Positions 36,601 through 45,859 of a stretch of 64,000 nucleotides of DNA are shown here, piece by piece (position 1 is the first letter of the stretch; each line of letters begins with the position of its first letter). The stretch spans positions 16,158,718 through 16,222,717 of the forward strand of contig JAJHZJ010000014.1 in the NCBI GenBank assembly GCA_023548195.1, written 5' to 3'. A model generated the notes under the pieces. That model saw only the letters and a list, made by a program, of their open reading frames with translations. It did not search any database and was not told where the DNA came from. The position numbers were made by a program, and so were the translations under genes. The DNA comes from Bettongia penicillata ogilbyi. Its lineage: Eukaryota; Chordata; Mammalia; Diprotodontia; Potoroidae.

Positions 36601-36925
36601 AGCTAATTATTAATTTGTGACCCACCCTTTTCCTTCTATTTCTGTTAGGATCCAATTCCTGAAAAGGTCAGTCAGTCTCTCTGAAGGTCAAGGTTAAGTG
36701 ATGAGATAGCATCCAAAGCACAAGCTTCTTTAAGGACCTCACCCACCTGGGGAAGCTAATTTCTGCTTAGAATATAAGCTTGCAGCCTTTGCCTCCTGTT
36801 CTTGATCCTTTCATTAACTGTTTAGGGCAACTCAGTTTATGAAGGAGAAAAGTAACCAGAGATGTCCAGATGGAAATGGCTTCCCCGGCCCACCTGCCTT
36901 GATGCCTTGAGAGGGATGAGCCAGT

Positions 36926-36927
36926 TT

Positions 36928-36990
<63 letters not shown>

Positions 36991-37043
36991 CTCTTTCTCT
37001 CTTTCTCTCTTTCTCTCTTTCTCTCTTTCTCTCTTTCTCTCTT

Positions 37044-37099
<56 letters not shown>

Positions 37100-37315
37100 T
37101 CTTTCTCTTCCTTCCTTCCTTCCTTTCTTTCTCTTTCTTCCTTCCTTCCTTCCTTTCTCTCTTTCTCTCTCTCTCCCTCTCTTTCTCTCCCTCTCTCCCT
37201 CCTCCCCTCTCTCTCCTCCCCTCTCTTCCTCTTTCTCTCTCTTTCTTCCTTTCTCTTTTTTTCTTTCCCTTCCTTCATCCCTCCCTTCCTTCCATTCTCT
37301 TTTCCTTTCTTTCTC
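36926..37315 (+). repeat. (CTTT)n / pyrimidine microsatellite, about 390 bp
   Basis: A perfect CTTT run grades into TCTCTT, CTTCC and CCTCT variants. The long KE/RE-rich and FLSLF-type open frames on both strands are translations of this tract and not genes. Confidence 0.95.
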
Positions 37316-37364
37316 TACCCATATGTTCTCATGTTTTATGATACAGTGCTACCAGAGGGGAAAC

Positions 37365-38400
37365 GAGCGAATAACAGAAACCCAGGAGCGCATAAACATC
37401 CAGTTTATCCGTCAAGGTTAGCCCAGGCCTCTAGTACCCAGCTCCAGTCTGGTGAGGAAAGGGCAGGCTAGACCTCCGGCAGTAAGAGCCTGGCAGAAGG
37501 CAGAGGGGTCCTGGCTGGGACTGACTGCTGCTGGAGGTAGAAGGGGTCGGGAGGAGGCGGAGGTGAGTCTATGGAAGGACCGCTGACCAGAAGACCGCCC
37601 CACCCCGACACCCCCAACCCCATCGCTCAGTGGCCTCTCACTGTGAAGTGCAAGCTCGCCCTAGCAGGGTCCCACCCAATGCTCGCAGTTCAGTCGCCGG
37701 GAGAGCTCCCTTTGCCCCAAAGGCAGGCACTTCTCAGCGAGTAGGGGTTGGTTGGGTTGGGGGAACACAAAGGAATGGAGGGGAAAAGGCGATCAGAGGG
37801 AATCCAGCCCCAGCTGGCTAGGGAGGCACGGGGGACTGGAGGAGCCCACACCCTCTGGGAGAGGTCCACGGCACAGAAAGGTTCATCCTCGAAGTAGTTG
37901 CTCATTTCTCTGTTTTCAGGAGTTTTGTGCGCTCGGGCTGACACCGGGGGGAGTGGGAGATGGGGTGTCAGAGTCGATAGAAGAATGCTGGAGGGCCGGC
38001 AGTCAGAGCCAGTTCTCTGCAGGAACAGCTGAAGACTTCTGGTCCACCTTCTCATTAAACGTCCACCAATGAGGGCTGAATTTCCATTGTCGGAGGAGTT
38101 CCCTTACAGAAGGTACAGATCTGATTTAAGGGTTTTCAGAGTCCCCCTTTTTCTTTGGTTACCGAGAAACCACTGATCAGGAATTTATTATTAGCCAACC
38201 TAATTAATAAATTGATTATGAATTACCCAAGAAACTCTGTCTCTTGTGGGTTTTATTTGATGGTGGAGGTAGCAGGTCGCACTTCACTGGCTTTGTGGAG
38301 AGGTAGGTTTGAGTACCCAGAGATGAGATGAGAGGCCTCTGAGGTTGCCAATTGGTAAACGGTTTTAAATGAATGCTAGACTGAAAAACTACGATTTAAT
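37365..38400 (-). repeat. GC-rich LTR-like/ERV segment
   Basis: Distinctly GC-richer block with ATAAACATCCAGTTTATCC near 37391 and TTTATTTGATGG near 38256. Its open frames (up to 121 codons) show no domain. ERV origin is inferred from composition and the adjoining LTR-like element. Confidence 0.35.
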
Positions 38401-38489
38401 ATGACAGAAGTATATTAGGAAATAGAGTAGTAGATTTAGGTAGGACTCAAGATTTTGAAAATTTTTGGTCATACATTCTGAGTCTTTAA

Positions 38490-39262
38490 AAAAAATTTAA
38501 AAACCAAACATGACAAAACAGTAAGATAATAAATGTTGAAGAAGATGTGGGAGAGTTGGAACACTAATTCATTGCTGGTGGAACTGTGAGCTGATCCAAC
38601 CATTCTGGAGAGCAATTTTATAGCCCAAATGTGCATATTGACCCAGCAATACTGCTTCTAGGGCTGTATCCAAAAGAGATCATAAAAATGAGAAAAGGTC
38701 CCACATCCACAAAAATATTTATAGCAGAGAAATCAAGGGAATGCCCATCGACTGGGGAATGGCTGAACAAGTTATGGTATATCAATGTAATGCAATACTA
38801 TTGTGCTGTAAGAAATGATGAACAGGCGGACTTCAGAAAAACCTAGAAAGACTTATATGAACTGATGCTGAGTGACATGACCAAAACAGCCACAGTGTGT
38901 GATGACTGACCTTCGTAGATTTACTCTTCTCAGTGATGCAAGAACCTAAAACAATTCCAAAGGACTCATGATGGAAAATTCCATCGACACCCAGAGAGAG
39001 AACTAAGGAGTTGGAGTGCAGAGTGGAGCAGACTATTTTCTTTTTTGTTTTGTTTAGTTTTTCTTTCTCATGGTTTCTCCCATTCATTATAATTCTGCTA
39101 TGCAACATGACTAATGTGAAAAATGTGTTTAATAGGAATGTATGTGTAGAGCCCATATCAGATTGCATGCCATCTTGGCGAGGCAGAGGGGAGGAAGATT
39201 TAAAATTTGTGGAAATGATTGTTATAACTAAAAATAAATAAATTGAAAACTGTAAAAAAAAA
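38490..39262 (+). mobile_element. L1 3' end, plus orientation
   Basis: Contains ATTGCTGGTGGAACTGTGAG, TATTGACCCAGCAATACTGC, AATGGCTGAACAAGTTATGG and TCCAAAGGACTCATGATGGA, then an A-rich tail. The 160-codon antisense frame over it is a shadow of the L1 end. Confidence 0.85.
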
Positions 39263-39424
39263 GTAGTTATATAATTCTGAGTCCTTCCAGTTCCAGAACT
39301 GATGAGAGTTAACAACTGTATAACTTTAGCATTAGGTGCTCCCTTTTTCTTTGCTCAATTTTACTATATATAGTTTGTAAATGCTTTTTTTTAAAGTCAG
39401 TAGAAGTTGCTCCTGTGTAGACAG

Positions 39425-39650
39425 AAATTTTTGCTTTTAGAAAATAGCACTTCTTTCACAACATGAATACTATGGAGATATAATTGACATGATTACACAT
39501 GTATAATCTATATCAAACTGCTTACCATGGGTGGGGGAGTGGTAAAGGAGGAGAAGAGAAAATTTGGAACTCAAAATTTAAAAAAAAAATGTTAAAAATT
39601 ATCTTTACATATAATTGGGGAAAAAATAAAATTTAAAAAAGAGAGAAAAG
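39425..39650 (+). mobile_element. Short L1 3' terminus
   Basis: CTTCTTTCACAACATGAATA and AACTGCTTACCATGGG are followed by an AATTTGGAACTCAAAA-type end. Confidence 0.7.
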
Positions 39651-39727
39651 ACCCAGACTTTCTCATTGGTGCCTTTATTTTCTAACAGGAAAAATTTGTT
39701 GAAGAATTGTTATTTTCTAAAAAGGAA

Positions 39728-39792
39728 GCCAGTTTTAATAACAAAATTTGGTCATAAAGAGATTTATTTTCTTCAGATGATTCTGTCTATGA
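39728..39792 (+). pseudogene. Candidate LRRK2-like exon 22 block
   Basis: One frame reads ASFNNKIWS, a stop, then RDLFSSDDSV. Human LRRK2 has FDHEDLLKRKRKILSSDDSL just before exon 23. SSDDS and an upstream Arg are shared. The block lies between the exon 18 and exon 23 relics as expected. A donor-like GTATTT follows 39790. The same codons can also be laid against exon 21, so the assignment is tentative. Confidence 0.35.
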
Positions 39793-40112
39793 GTATTTAT
39801 ACTAATAACCATAAGCAGTCACACATTTAGGTTAAAATCAAGTAATCTATCAAGTATCTGATGTTCAAAATCACTAAAATTATGTGCTGCCAATTTTATT
39901 TTACATAGAAATCTTGAGATTTTGCTTGTCTAAAAGTCCTGTATGTAGTAGAAACGTAAAGTACACTTCTGGATGAAAACCCAATATTACTTTTTCTAAG
40001 TAAAAGAGTACCAGATTTTAAGAAGTTCATCCATATTTTTATTTTTTAACAAAGTGCAAGTTTTAGATGAAATGTGTTTTCTGTCTGTGTTACACATTTT
40101 ATTTTGCAGAAG

Positions 40113-40326
40113 GATCTTCAAAACTCCACTTCCATTTGAGATGATCGGACAACTTTTTTCTCTAACTCCAGAAAGAGTATAGAGTCATTATTATCTTTCA
40201 GCAAATGAACTAGAGGATATTGATGGTATAAAGAAGAAATGCCTTTCAAGTGATCACTTAACAAGTCTTGCGAAACTGGAGCATCACCAGAATGTAATGA
40301 TAAGAGTTCCACAACAGCTCTGTGAA
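40113..40326 (+). pseudogene. LRRK2-like exon 23 relic (start of the LRR domain), two stops, donor lost
   Basis: After TTTTGCAGAAG the frame reads SSKLHFHLR, stop, SDNFFSLTPERV, stop, then YYLSANELEDIDGIKKKC and KLEHHQNVMIRVPQQLCE. Human has SSKLQSHMR.SDSISSLASER, then LSANELRDIDALSQKC and KLELHQNALTSFPQQLCE. About 23 of the last 40 residues agree. Two in-frame stops (TGA, TAG) and a one-codon loss are present. At the exon end GAA is followed by ATAATG where GT is expected, so the donor is lost. The codon phase at the acceptor (x|GA = Arg) matches human SLR-SSKL. In LRRK2 this begins the leucine-rich repeats. Confidence 0.92.
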
Positions 40327-40539
40327 ATAATGTATTATCTTTTTAAAAGAAAATGTCTATTTGCATAATTTTTTCATTAATTCAAGTCATTTTGTGGTTG
40401 TCTTGAAGGTAAATTTTCTTTATGATTATAAACTTGGTAATCTCAACCTTCCACTTTACTAGAACATGCATTATTACATTCCAGGGTGTGATGTTTTTTA
40501 AAATGTGTGTGATTTATTTTTTTTAAAGTGAGAAAGGAG

Positions 40540-41180
40540 AAGGGCATTCCAGGTATAGAGAACAATGTGAACATAGATTAGGGGCTGGAGAAATACAAAC
40601 TGAATAGAACAGGTCTCAGTATAATTTAACTGAATCATTGAATGTATGCAGGGGAATAATTGAGATCAAGATATTAAAAAGGAAAGATTATGCCAGATTA
40701 TCAGGAGTTTGGGGAGGGAATATTTGAATGTCAGGCCATTGAATTTAACTGGAGAGCCATTGAGAAGTGTGACATGAACAGATTTTCATATGTGTGTGTT
40801 ACAGAGAGAGAGAGACAAAATTATTCTGGACTTACCAAGACTTGATATGAGAGGTGACTGAGAGGGAAGAGTCAAAGCTAACCCTGTTTATTCAGTCAGT
40901 CAGTCTATAAGCATTTATTAATTATTTACTATGTGCCAAACTCCCAGTGTAGGAGTTTGGATGAATTGTGATGTCAGTGACTGAACAAGTCAGAAGGAAG
41001 AGGTTAAGCATGGCTTGAGACATGTTGCATTTGAAATACCAGTTGGAGATTCAATTAGGTGTGTTGTTTTATGAGCGACAAGTCTAGAGCTGGGAGGTTC
41101 TAGGTGATGCCTAGAGTTACAACTTTGGAAGTCATTTGCATAGAGATGATAATTAAAGTTTAGAAGGAAATGAGATCGCC
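40540..41180 (+). repeat. Ancient LINE/MIR-like repeat with inserted MIR
   Basis: Contains a MIR-like TATAAGCATTTATTAATTAT and TACTATGTGCCAAAC at 40906-40945 inside a body resembling 25770-26285. Confidence 0.45.
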
Positions 41181-41183
41181 AAA

Positions 41184-41186
<3 letters not shown>

Positions 41187-41237
<51 letters not shown>
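41187..41237 (+). repeat. (AT)n microsatellite
   Basis: About 25 AT units without interruption. Confidence 0.95.
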
Positions 41238-41240
<3 letters not shown>

Positions 41241-41657
41241 GAGAGAGATAATAATAAGAATAGATCCTTGAGGAAAACCCACATTAAGGAATGAGGAAGA
41301 CTGAGGAGTCAGAGTAAATCTGATTAGAGAAGTAGGAAGAGAATTAGAAAAGTATGCTGTGGATGCTTTCTAAATCTAAGAAAATAGAGAATATTTTAAT
41401 TTGCATTACATGTATTTGTGTATATGACCTATCTTTTCCTTCTGGTTTATAAACTTCTTGAGGGCAAGGACTTTGTATTTCTTCCAGTCTATCATAGTAT
41501 ATTATACTTAGTAAGCATTTTACATATTTGCTTACACATATTTTAATTACCTTTTATTTTTTCCCTATAGTCTGTTCTAGTTTATCTGAAGTTCTAAGCT
41601 TTGAATTACATTTTCTTGGTCACATAATTTTAAAACTTTGAATTATTTTCTTTTCGG

Positions 41658-41909
41658 AATTTAAAATATTTGACACATTTGAACTTCCACAGTAAGAAAA
41701 CCTTATCAATTCTTGCCTATTTGTTGAAAATGAATTGCATTGCCAATCTCATTATCTCCCATAATGATATTGGACCTTCTATAATTGTGGATCTAATTCT
41801 CATATGTCCAACCTTGGAACCACTCAATTTCTCATTCAATCAACCATCCTCTGTCCCTGAATTTCTTGCAGAATATCATAGAAAATCTAGAATAGTTCCT
41901 TCTGAAAAG
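41658..41909 (+). pseudogene. LRRK2-like exon 24 relic (LRR domain)
   Basis: The frame opens LKYLTHLNFHSKK and continues YLLKMNCIANLIISHNDIGP, CPTLEPLNFSFN and SVPE. Human has LKSLTHLDLHSNK, YLLKMSCIANLDVSRNDIGP, CPTLKQFNLSYN and FVPE; about 40 of 67 residues agree. Near the end a one-base shift moves the match to another frame (ENLE, TAG stop, FLLK against human EKLEQLILE). The donor AAAAG|GTAAGA is intact. At the acceptor, TTTTCGG stands where CAG is expected, so it appears mutated. The block is 252 bp; the human exon is about 258. The open frame continues past the donor only by chance. Confidence 0.93.
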
Positions 41910-42319
41910 GTAAGAATGATGTGGAAGTTTATAGTGTATAAATTGAGTTGGGATTATCATCAGAGCTGGAAAGACCTTGGAGGTTATGTAGTACAACCTC
42001 GTATTTCATTTTATTGATGAGACAACTGAGACATAAATGACTTACCCACTATCATTATAGCTAGTAATTAACAGAACTGGAAACTAAACAAATCCTTGAC
42101 TTGATCCATGTTCCTCTCATGAAATCTATTAAATAGGTAGTTTGGATTACTATATGAAGATATCCCACTGTCCTCTCATGAAGTCTATTAAATATGTTTT
42201 TATTGCTTCATCAGAAAGAATTGATATATATAAGAAAAATCAGTATTGCATAGGCAGGAAACCTATTCATAATTATCTAGTATTATAGTTTGTTCTAGTA
42301 CTATAGTTCATCACTGTAG

Positions 42320-42935
42320 TTCACTCCAGTTCATCCTCTACATAACTGCCAAAGTGATTTTCCTTAAGCACAGGTCTAATCATATATTTCCCTTATTCAG
42401 TAAATTCTGGTGCTCCCTTACCACTACCATTATCTCTAGAATATAAGATCCTCTGTTTGACTTTAAAGCCTTTCACAACTTAACCCAAACATGCTGTTCC
42501 AACTTTATTGAACATTATTCCACTTCATGCCCACTAAATTTCAACCAAAGTGTATTTCTTACCTCATTCAGGTATTCATTTTCTGTCTCTGCCTTTCTTT
42601 GAATCCTATGTCTGGAATTCTCCATTTTCATTCTCCAACTCTTAGAATCTCTAGTTTTTTTTAAAGCTCAACATAAGCTTTGTTTTCAACATGAAACCTT
42701 TCCTGGTTGCCTTGCCTCCTCTCTAAAATTATCTTATATCTGTTATGTGTGTTTCAGATATGTCTTTATTTGTATATATTTGTTTTTCCCCATCTAACTT
42801 ATAAACTCCTTATAAGCTAGATCTGTTTTACTTTTAGTCAAGCACTCCATGTTTTTTCATCTTTGTTCCTCAGCTGATTAGGACACTGCCAATCATAGGT
42901 GCCTAATAAATTCAACTCAATGAACATTACATGTT
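42320..42935 (-). repeat. L2-like ancient LINE segment
   Basis: Order CAAAGTGATTTTCCTTAAGC, TTTGACTTTAAAGCCTTTCA, GAAACCTTTCCTGGTTGCC and CCTAATAAATTCAACTCAAT matches the tail of L2/L3-type repeats. Smaller pieces occur at 31850 and 35690. Confidence 0.55.
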
Positions 42936-43359
42936 ATGTATTATAGGCATTAGGGGTATGATGATTAAAAAAAAGACACATACTTTGCCTTCAAGGAGTT
43001 GACATCCAAGTGATGTATGGGGATAAAATAAGTGGATTCAGAGTTGGATATAAAACCTTTTAGATCTTCTGCCTGCATTTTATGGATGAGGAAACAGAGA
43101 CCTGTTTACAACAAAGAGGTTGTAATTTTTCCAAGATCATTCAAGTGATAACAGAAATAATATTCAAATGCATGTCCTCCAGTTCTAAGCCCTTCATTCT
43201 TTCCTTTGCATGACTTTTTACAAAAATCACCATAATATAAATGTAGCAGTCACTCACCTACTACACATTTTATAATGTAATAAGTATAAAAGTCAAATAA
43301 GTTGGCATGAGAGATTTGAAGTTAGAAGTATTCCTTGTAGTTAAGATGATTAGAGAAGA

Positions 43360-43600
43360 CTTCGGGGTAGCTAGGGGCTGGAGTAAGAAATACCTGAGTT
43401 AATATCTGGCCTCAGACACCTAGCAGCTATGGGATCCTAGACAAGTCACTATTTGCCTCAATTTCCTTATCTGTAAAATGGGGATAATAATAGCACCTAC
43501 CTTGAAGAATTGCGGTGAGGATCAAATGAAACAAAATGTAAATAGCACATTGCCTAACATAGTGTTATATAGTGAACAATATAAATATTATTATTATCAT
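43360..43600 (+). repeat. Marsupial SINE / MIR composite
   Basis: GGTAGCTAGGGGCTGGAGTA, TATCTGGCCTCAGACACCTA, TTATCTGTAAAATGGGGATA and GTGAGGATCAAATGAAACAA appear in canonical order. Confidence 0.85.
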
Positions 43601-43882
43601 GGAAGAAGTGATACCTGAAGGAAAATAAATTTTAATATTCTATCTTTTAAGAAAAAGATAATTATAAAAATCATCTTATTTTTTGATTTGCTTTCTAACA
43701 GCATTCTGATTGAAGAAATGAGCTGATTCTATAAACTGCCTTGATTTAATATTGTCAAAAGTTTTTCTAGTAAATCAATATCTCTTAATGATCTTTGAAA
43801 CGTGTGCTTTTTACTTGTTGCTCTTACTAAGCTGATAATTGTATTAAGTAATTTGATACTTATTTTCTCCTTTTTTTATTAG

Positions 43883-43990
43883 AAACAAAATATCAGAAAT
43901 ATATTCACCTTTGTGCTTGGAGGAACACCAATGAAATCACAGAGCCATAATATGTTAAAAAGAGTTTAGACCACGGTATTTAGGAAACCA
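43883..43990 (+). pseudogene. LRRK2-like exon 25 relic
   Basis: The acceptor CTTTTTTTATTAG precedes a frame reading NKISEIYSPLCLEE, matching human NKISGICSPLRLKE across the exon 24/25 junction. A TGA stop follows five codons later and similarity then fades. A possible SHNMLK in another frame may correspond to human NHISSL. No donor is visible, and the exon 26 relic begins within tens of bases, so the exon end and the following intron seem deleted. Confidence 0.75.
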
Positions 43991-43999
43991 TTTATTTTT

Positions 44000-44212
44000 T
44001 TTTAAAGCACATGAAATAGGACTTATGGTAGGAAAAGGAAGAATCCTAGGACTGTTAGCTCTTCCTCAGCTCAACCAGTTGTGTCTTAGCCATTCTCAGA
44101 ATCAAAATTACACAGGTTAAACTCTGGCATACATTCTAGGAATCCCAAATATCAAGCCAACTATTTCTTTTTAAAATGACTTAATTCATTCTCATGATCA
44201 ATTTATCCAGTC
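44000..44212 (+). pseudogene. LRRK2-like exon 26 relic
   Basis: One frame reads HEIGLM, then GLLALPQLNQLCLSHSQNQ, a stop, then TLAYI and later LIHSHDQF. Human has HLRSLDM, LPG...SLNLRELLFSHNQIS, EKAYL and LHLSHNKL. Key anchors (SH.Q, AY exactly ten residues later, and L..SH) keep register over most of the block, with a two-codon loss after LN and an insertion before the last anchor. A possible GTCAGA donor lies at 44209. Weaker than exons 23-24, but consistent in order. Confidence 0.6.
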
Positions 44213-44489
44213 AGATCTTGCTTCAGTGCCTCATTGGCATGGAAGTGACCTTCTGTTTTTGACGCCTATGTCAATGGAACCATAAGTTTGATAAGATTTG
44301 TCAGAGCTGGAAATGTATCAGATATGAACTGATGTTACATTGCTATCACGATTCTCACTGTACTTGTGACCTTAGATAAGTTACTTAATATTTAACCTAT
44401 GAAACCCTATTTTGTCTTCCTTTTTTTTTTTTTTTGGTAAGTTGGTTTCTCTCTTTTCTAAAATTGAGTTTTTAAAGAGGTAAAATGGC

Positions 44490-44665
44490 ATAGTAGGAAG
44501 AAAAGTTAGACTTAAAGAAATAACACTGGATTTGGAGTCTGATGATGTTTTTGCCCTTCCTGTGAAGTTGGGTAAGTGACTTAACCTTTTGGGGCTTCGC
44601 TTTCCTTATCTGCATAATGAGGGGTTAGATTAGGTGGTCTTTAAGTTCTCTTTCAGTCATTTGTC
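44490..44665 (+). repeat. SINE fragment
   Basis: TGGCATAGTAGGAAG, GGGTAAGTGACTTAACCTTT and TTAGATTAGGTGGTCTTTAA are MIR/tRNA-SINE-type segments between the exon 26 and exon 30 relics. Confidence 0.6.
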
Positions 44666-44853
44666 CTGTGATCAATTGAAATCTCTAATTAAGTTGCAAT
44701 ATTCCATGAACCACATGTTGTGGTCTGTGTCAGTGCAGAGAGACTATTCATACCACTGAAATCACATCCTGTCAAATAGCAAGCACTATATCGGAAATGC
44801 ATAATTGCCTTTAGTTTACAGGAATGGAAAACATAGATGACTTTTTCATTTAG

Positions 44854-44986
44854 GACAAGAAGAGTTCTACAGCACTCACCCTCGCTTCATGACACAGTGA
44901 GCATTATATCTTGCTCTATATCATATGATCTTAGCAAAGGACACACCAAAGTAGATGATGTGAAGCCATGGCTCTTCAACATAATG
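44854..44986 (+). pseudogene. LRRK2-like exon 30 relic (ROC GTPase domain)
   Basis: Acceptor TTTTTCATTTAG and donor ATG|GTGACA are both intact. The first frame reads GQEEFYSTHPRFMTQ, TGA, ALYLALY; human has GREEFYSTHPHFMTQRALYLAVY. A five-base gain (CATAT beside TATCATATG) then shifts the frame, and it continues YDLSKGHTKVDDVKPWLFNI, matching human YDLSKGQAEVDAMKPWLFNI. The block is 133 bp; the human exon, which ends just before Arg1441, is about 128. In LRRK2 this covers the switch II side of the GTPase. The TGA replaces an Arg codon and could come from CGA by CpG decay (inferred). This is among the strongest matches in the window. Confidence 0.95.
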
Positions 44987-44989
44987 GTG

Positions 44990-45415
44990 ACACTAACAAT
45001 TTAAAAATTTCAAATAATTTCTTTTAAAATTCCAAATAATTTCACCTTACATAAATTCATTTAAAGCAGTTACATTCTGTTGTCTCTTCATGAATCAATA
45101 CATTTTAAAGAAAGATTAATATAACAAAAGAACATATAGGTTATTTGCCTTGGTAGATTTTCTAAATAATTTAGTAATATGATGTCCCTGAACAGGTCAC
45201 AATCCGTAATCAGTGATATACATGGTGTAAAGCAGCACTTCTTCAACTTTTTCCACTTGAGATCCTTTTTTGCCTAGGAAATTTTTTTTTATTTAATCGA
45301 CTTTATTAACAATCCCATTATTTCTTTTAAGTCTAGACAATCAGCAAAACAACAAATCCAGGTCTGATTTGTGGCATTTACTCATTTCAGAGGAGTTAAT
45401 GTTTACGCTGAAAAT
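44990..45415. other. AT-rich DNA after the last relic block
   Basis: I searched for exon 31 (ARASSSPVILVGTHLD-like) and found no convincing match. Confidence 0.4.
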
Positions 45416-45419
45416 TTAA

Positions 45420-45760
45420 CAGTCAAGGCTTGAGGGTATTTAGGGGAATGCACAAGCTGTGCCTGTTTCAATCGACCCCATTGAGACATGGGAGTGGTTG
45501 CCTCCCTTCTCACCAGCCCCAGGGAGAAGAGTAATTACGGAATGCTGTAGGAGTCAGAACTCCCATTATTAGCAACTCCCTCTAGATCAGAATAAAGTAA
45601 GATTATTATCCCCTCCAAAGCTGTCTTCTTCCTTCCTATCTGACCAGATCAAGAGAACCTGTCAGAGACTTGAATCCCAAAATTCCAGTACCTTCTGTGT
45701 GCAATCTGTGAAACAGGAGTTTAGATTAAGGCTGTTTAGATGATCAGAAAACTAGTTACT
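45420..45760 (+). repeat. LTR-like repeat, relative of 27115-27600
   Basis: AATCGACCCCATTGAGA, GGAATGCTGTAGGAGT and CATTATTAGCAACT recur in the 27 kb copy. AGAATAAAGTAAG near 45589 resembles a polyadenylation signal. Confidence 0.5.
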
Positions 45761-45859
45761 TCCTCTTGGATAGCCTGTGAGCAGAGTTTTTACCAACTTT
45801 ACTAACTTCTCCCCTTAGCTGCTCTCAGCTGCTGTGACTTTCTCATAGTCAAAGATTTC

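Larger units (their letters stand above)
23010..44986 (+). pseudogene. Decayed LRRK2-like gene relic (part of the N-terminal armadillo region to the ROC GTPase)
   Basis: LRRK2 is a large multidomain kinase (armadillo, ankyrin, LRR, ROC GTPase, COR, kinase, WD40) acting on Rab GTPases at membranes. Here, separate blocks on one strand and in the right order translate to LRRK2-like peptides. They are exon 6 (23841), 17 (32506), 18 (32696), 23 (40113), 24 (41658), 25 (43883), 26 (about 44007) and 30 (44854), with weaker candidates for 4/5, 7 and 22. The blocks are separated by intron-like DNA and several keep GT/AG sites, so this is a DNA-level copy, not a processed pseudogene. Identity to human LRRK2 is about 55-60 percent in the best blocks (counted by eye against a recalled sequence). 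Frameshifts, stops, lost splice sites and inserted repeats rule out a full product. Alternatives are a lineage-specific duplication or an old LRRK2 paralogue lost elsewhere. Exons 8-16, 19-21 and 27-29 were not convincingly found. Confidence 0.85.

Noticed and set aside
36832..37341. Long open frames (148 and 159 codons) on both strands
   Set aside because: They translate a CTTT-type microsatellite into KE/RE and FLSLF repeats; not genes.
38833..39315. 160-codon minus-strand frame
   Set aside because: It lies antisense across a plus-strand L1 3' end and has no domain.
44735..44838. Possible LRRK2-like exon 29 (LFIPLKSHPVK against LMKTKKSDLGM)
   Set aside because: About five matches in 21 residues and no reliable junctions; kept out of the feature list pending alignment.
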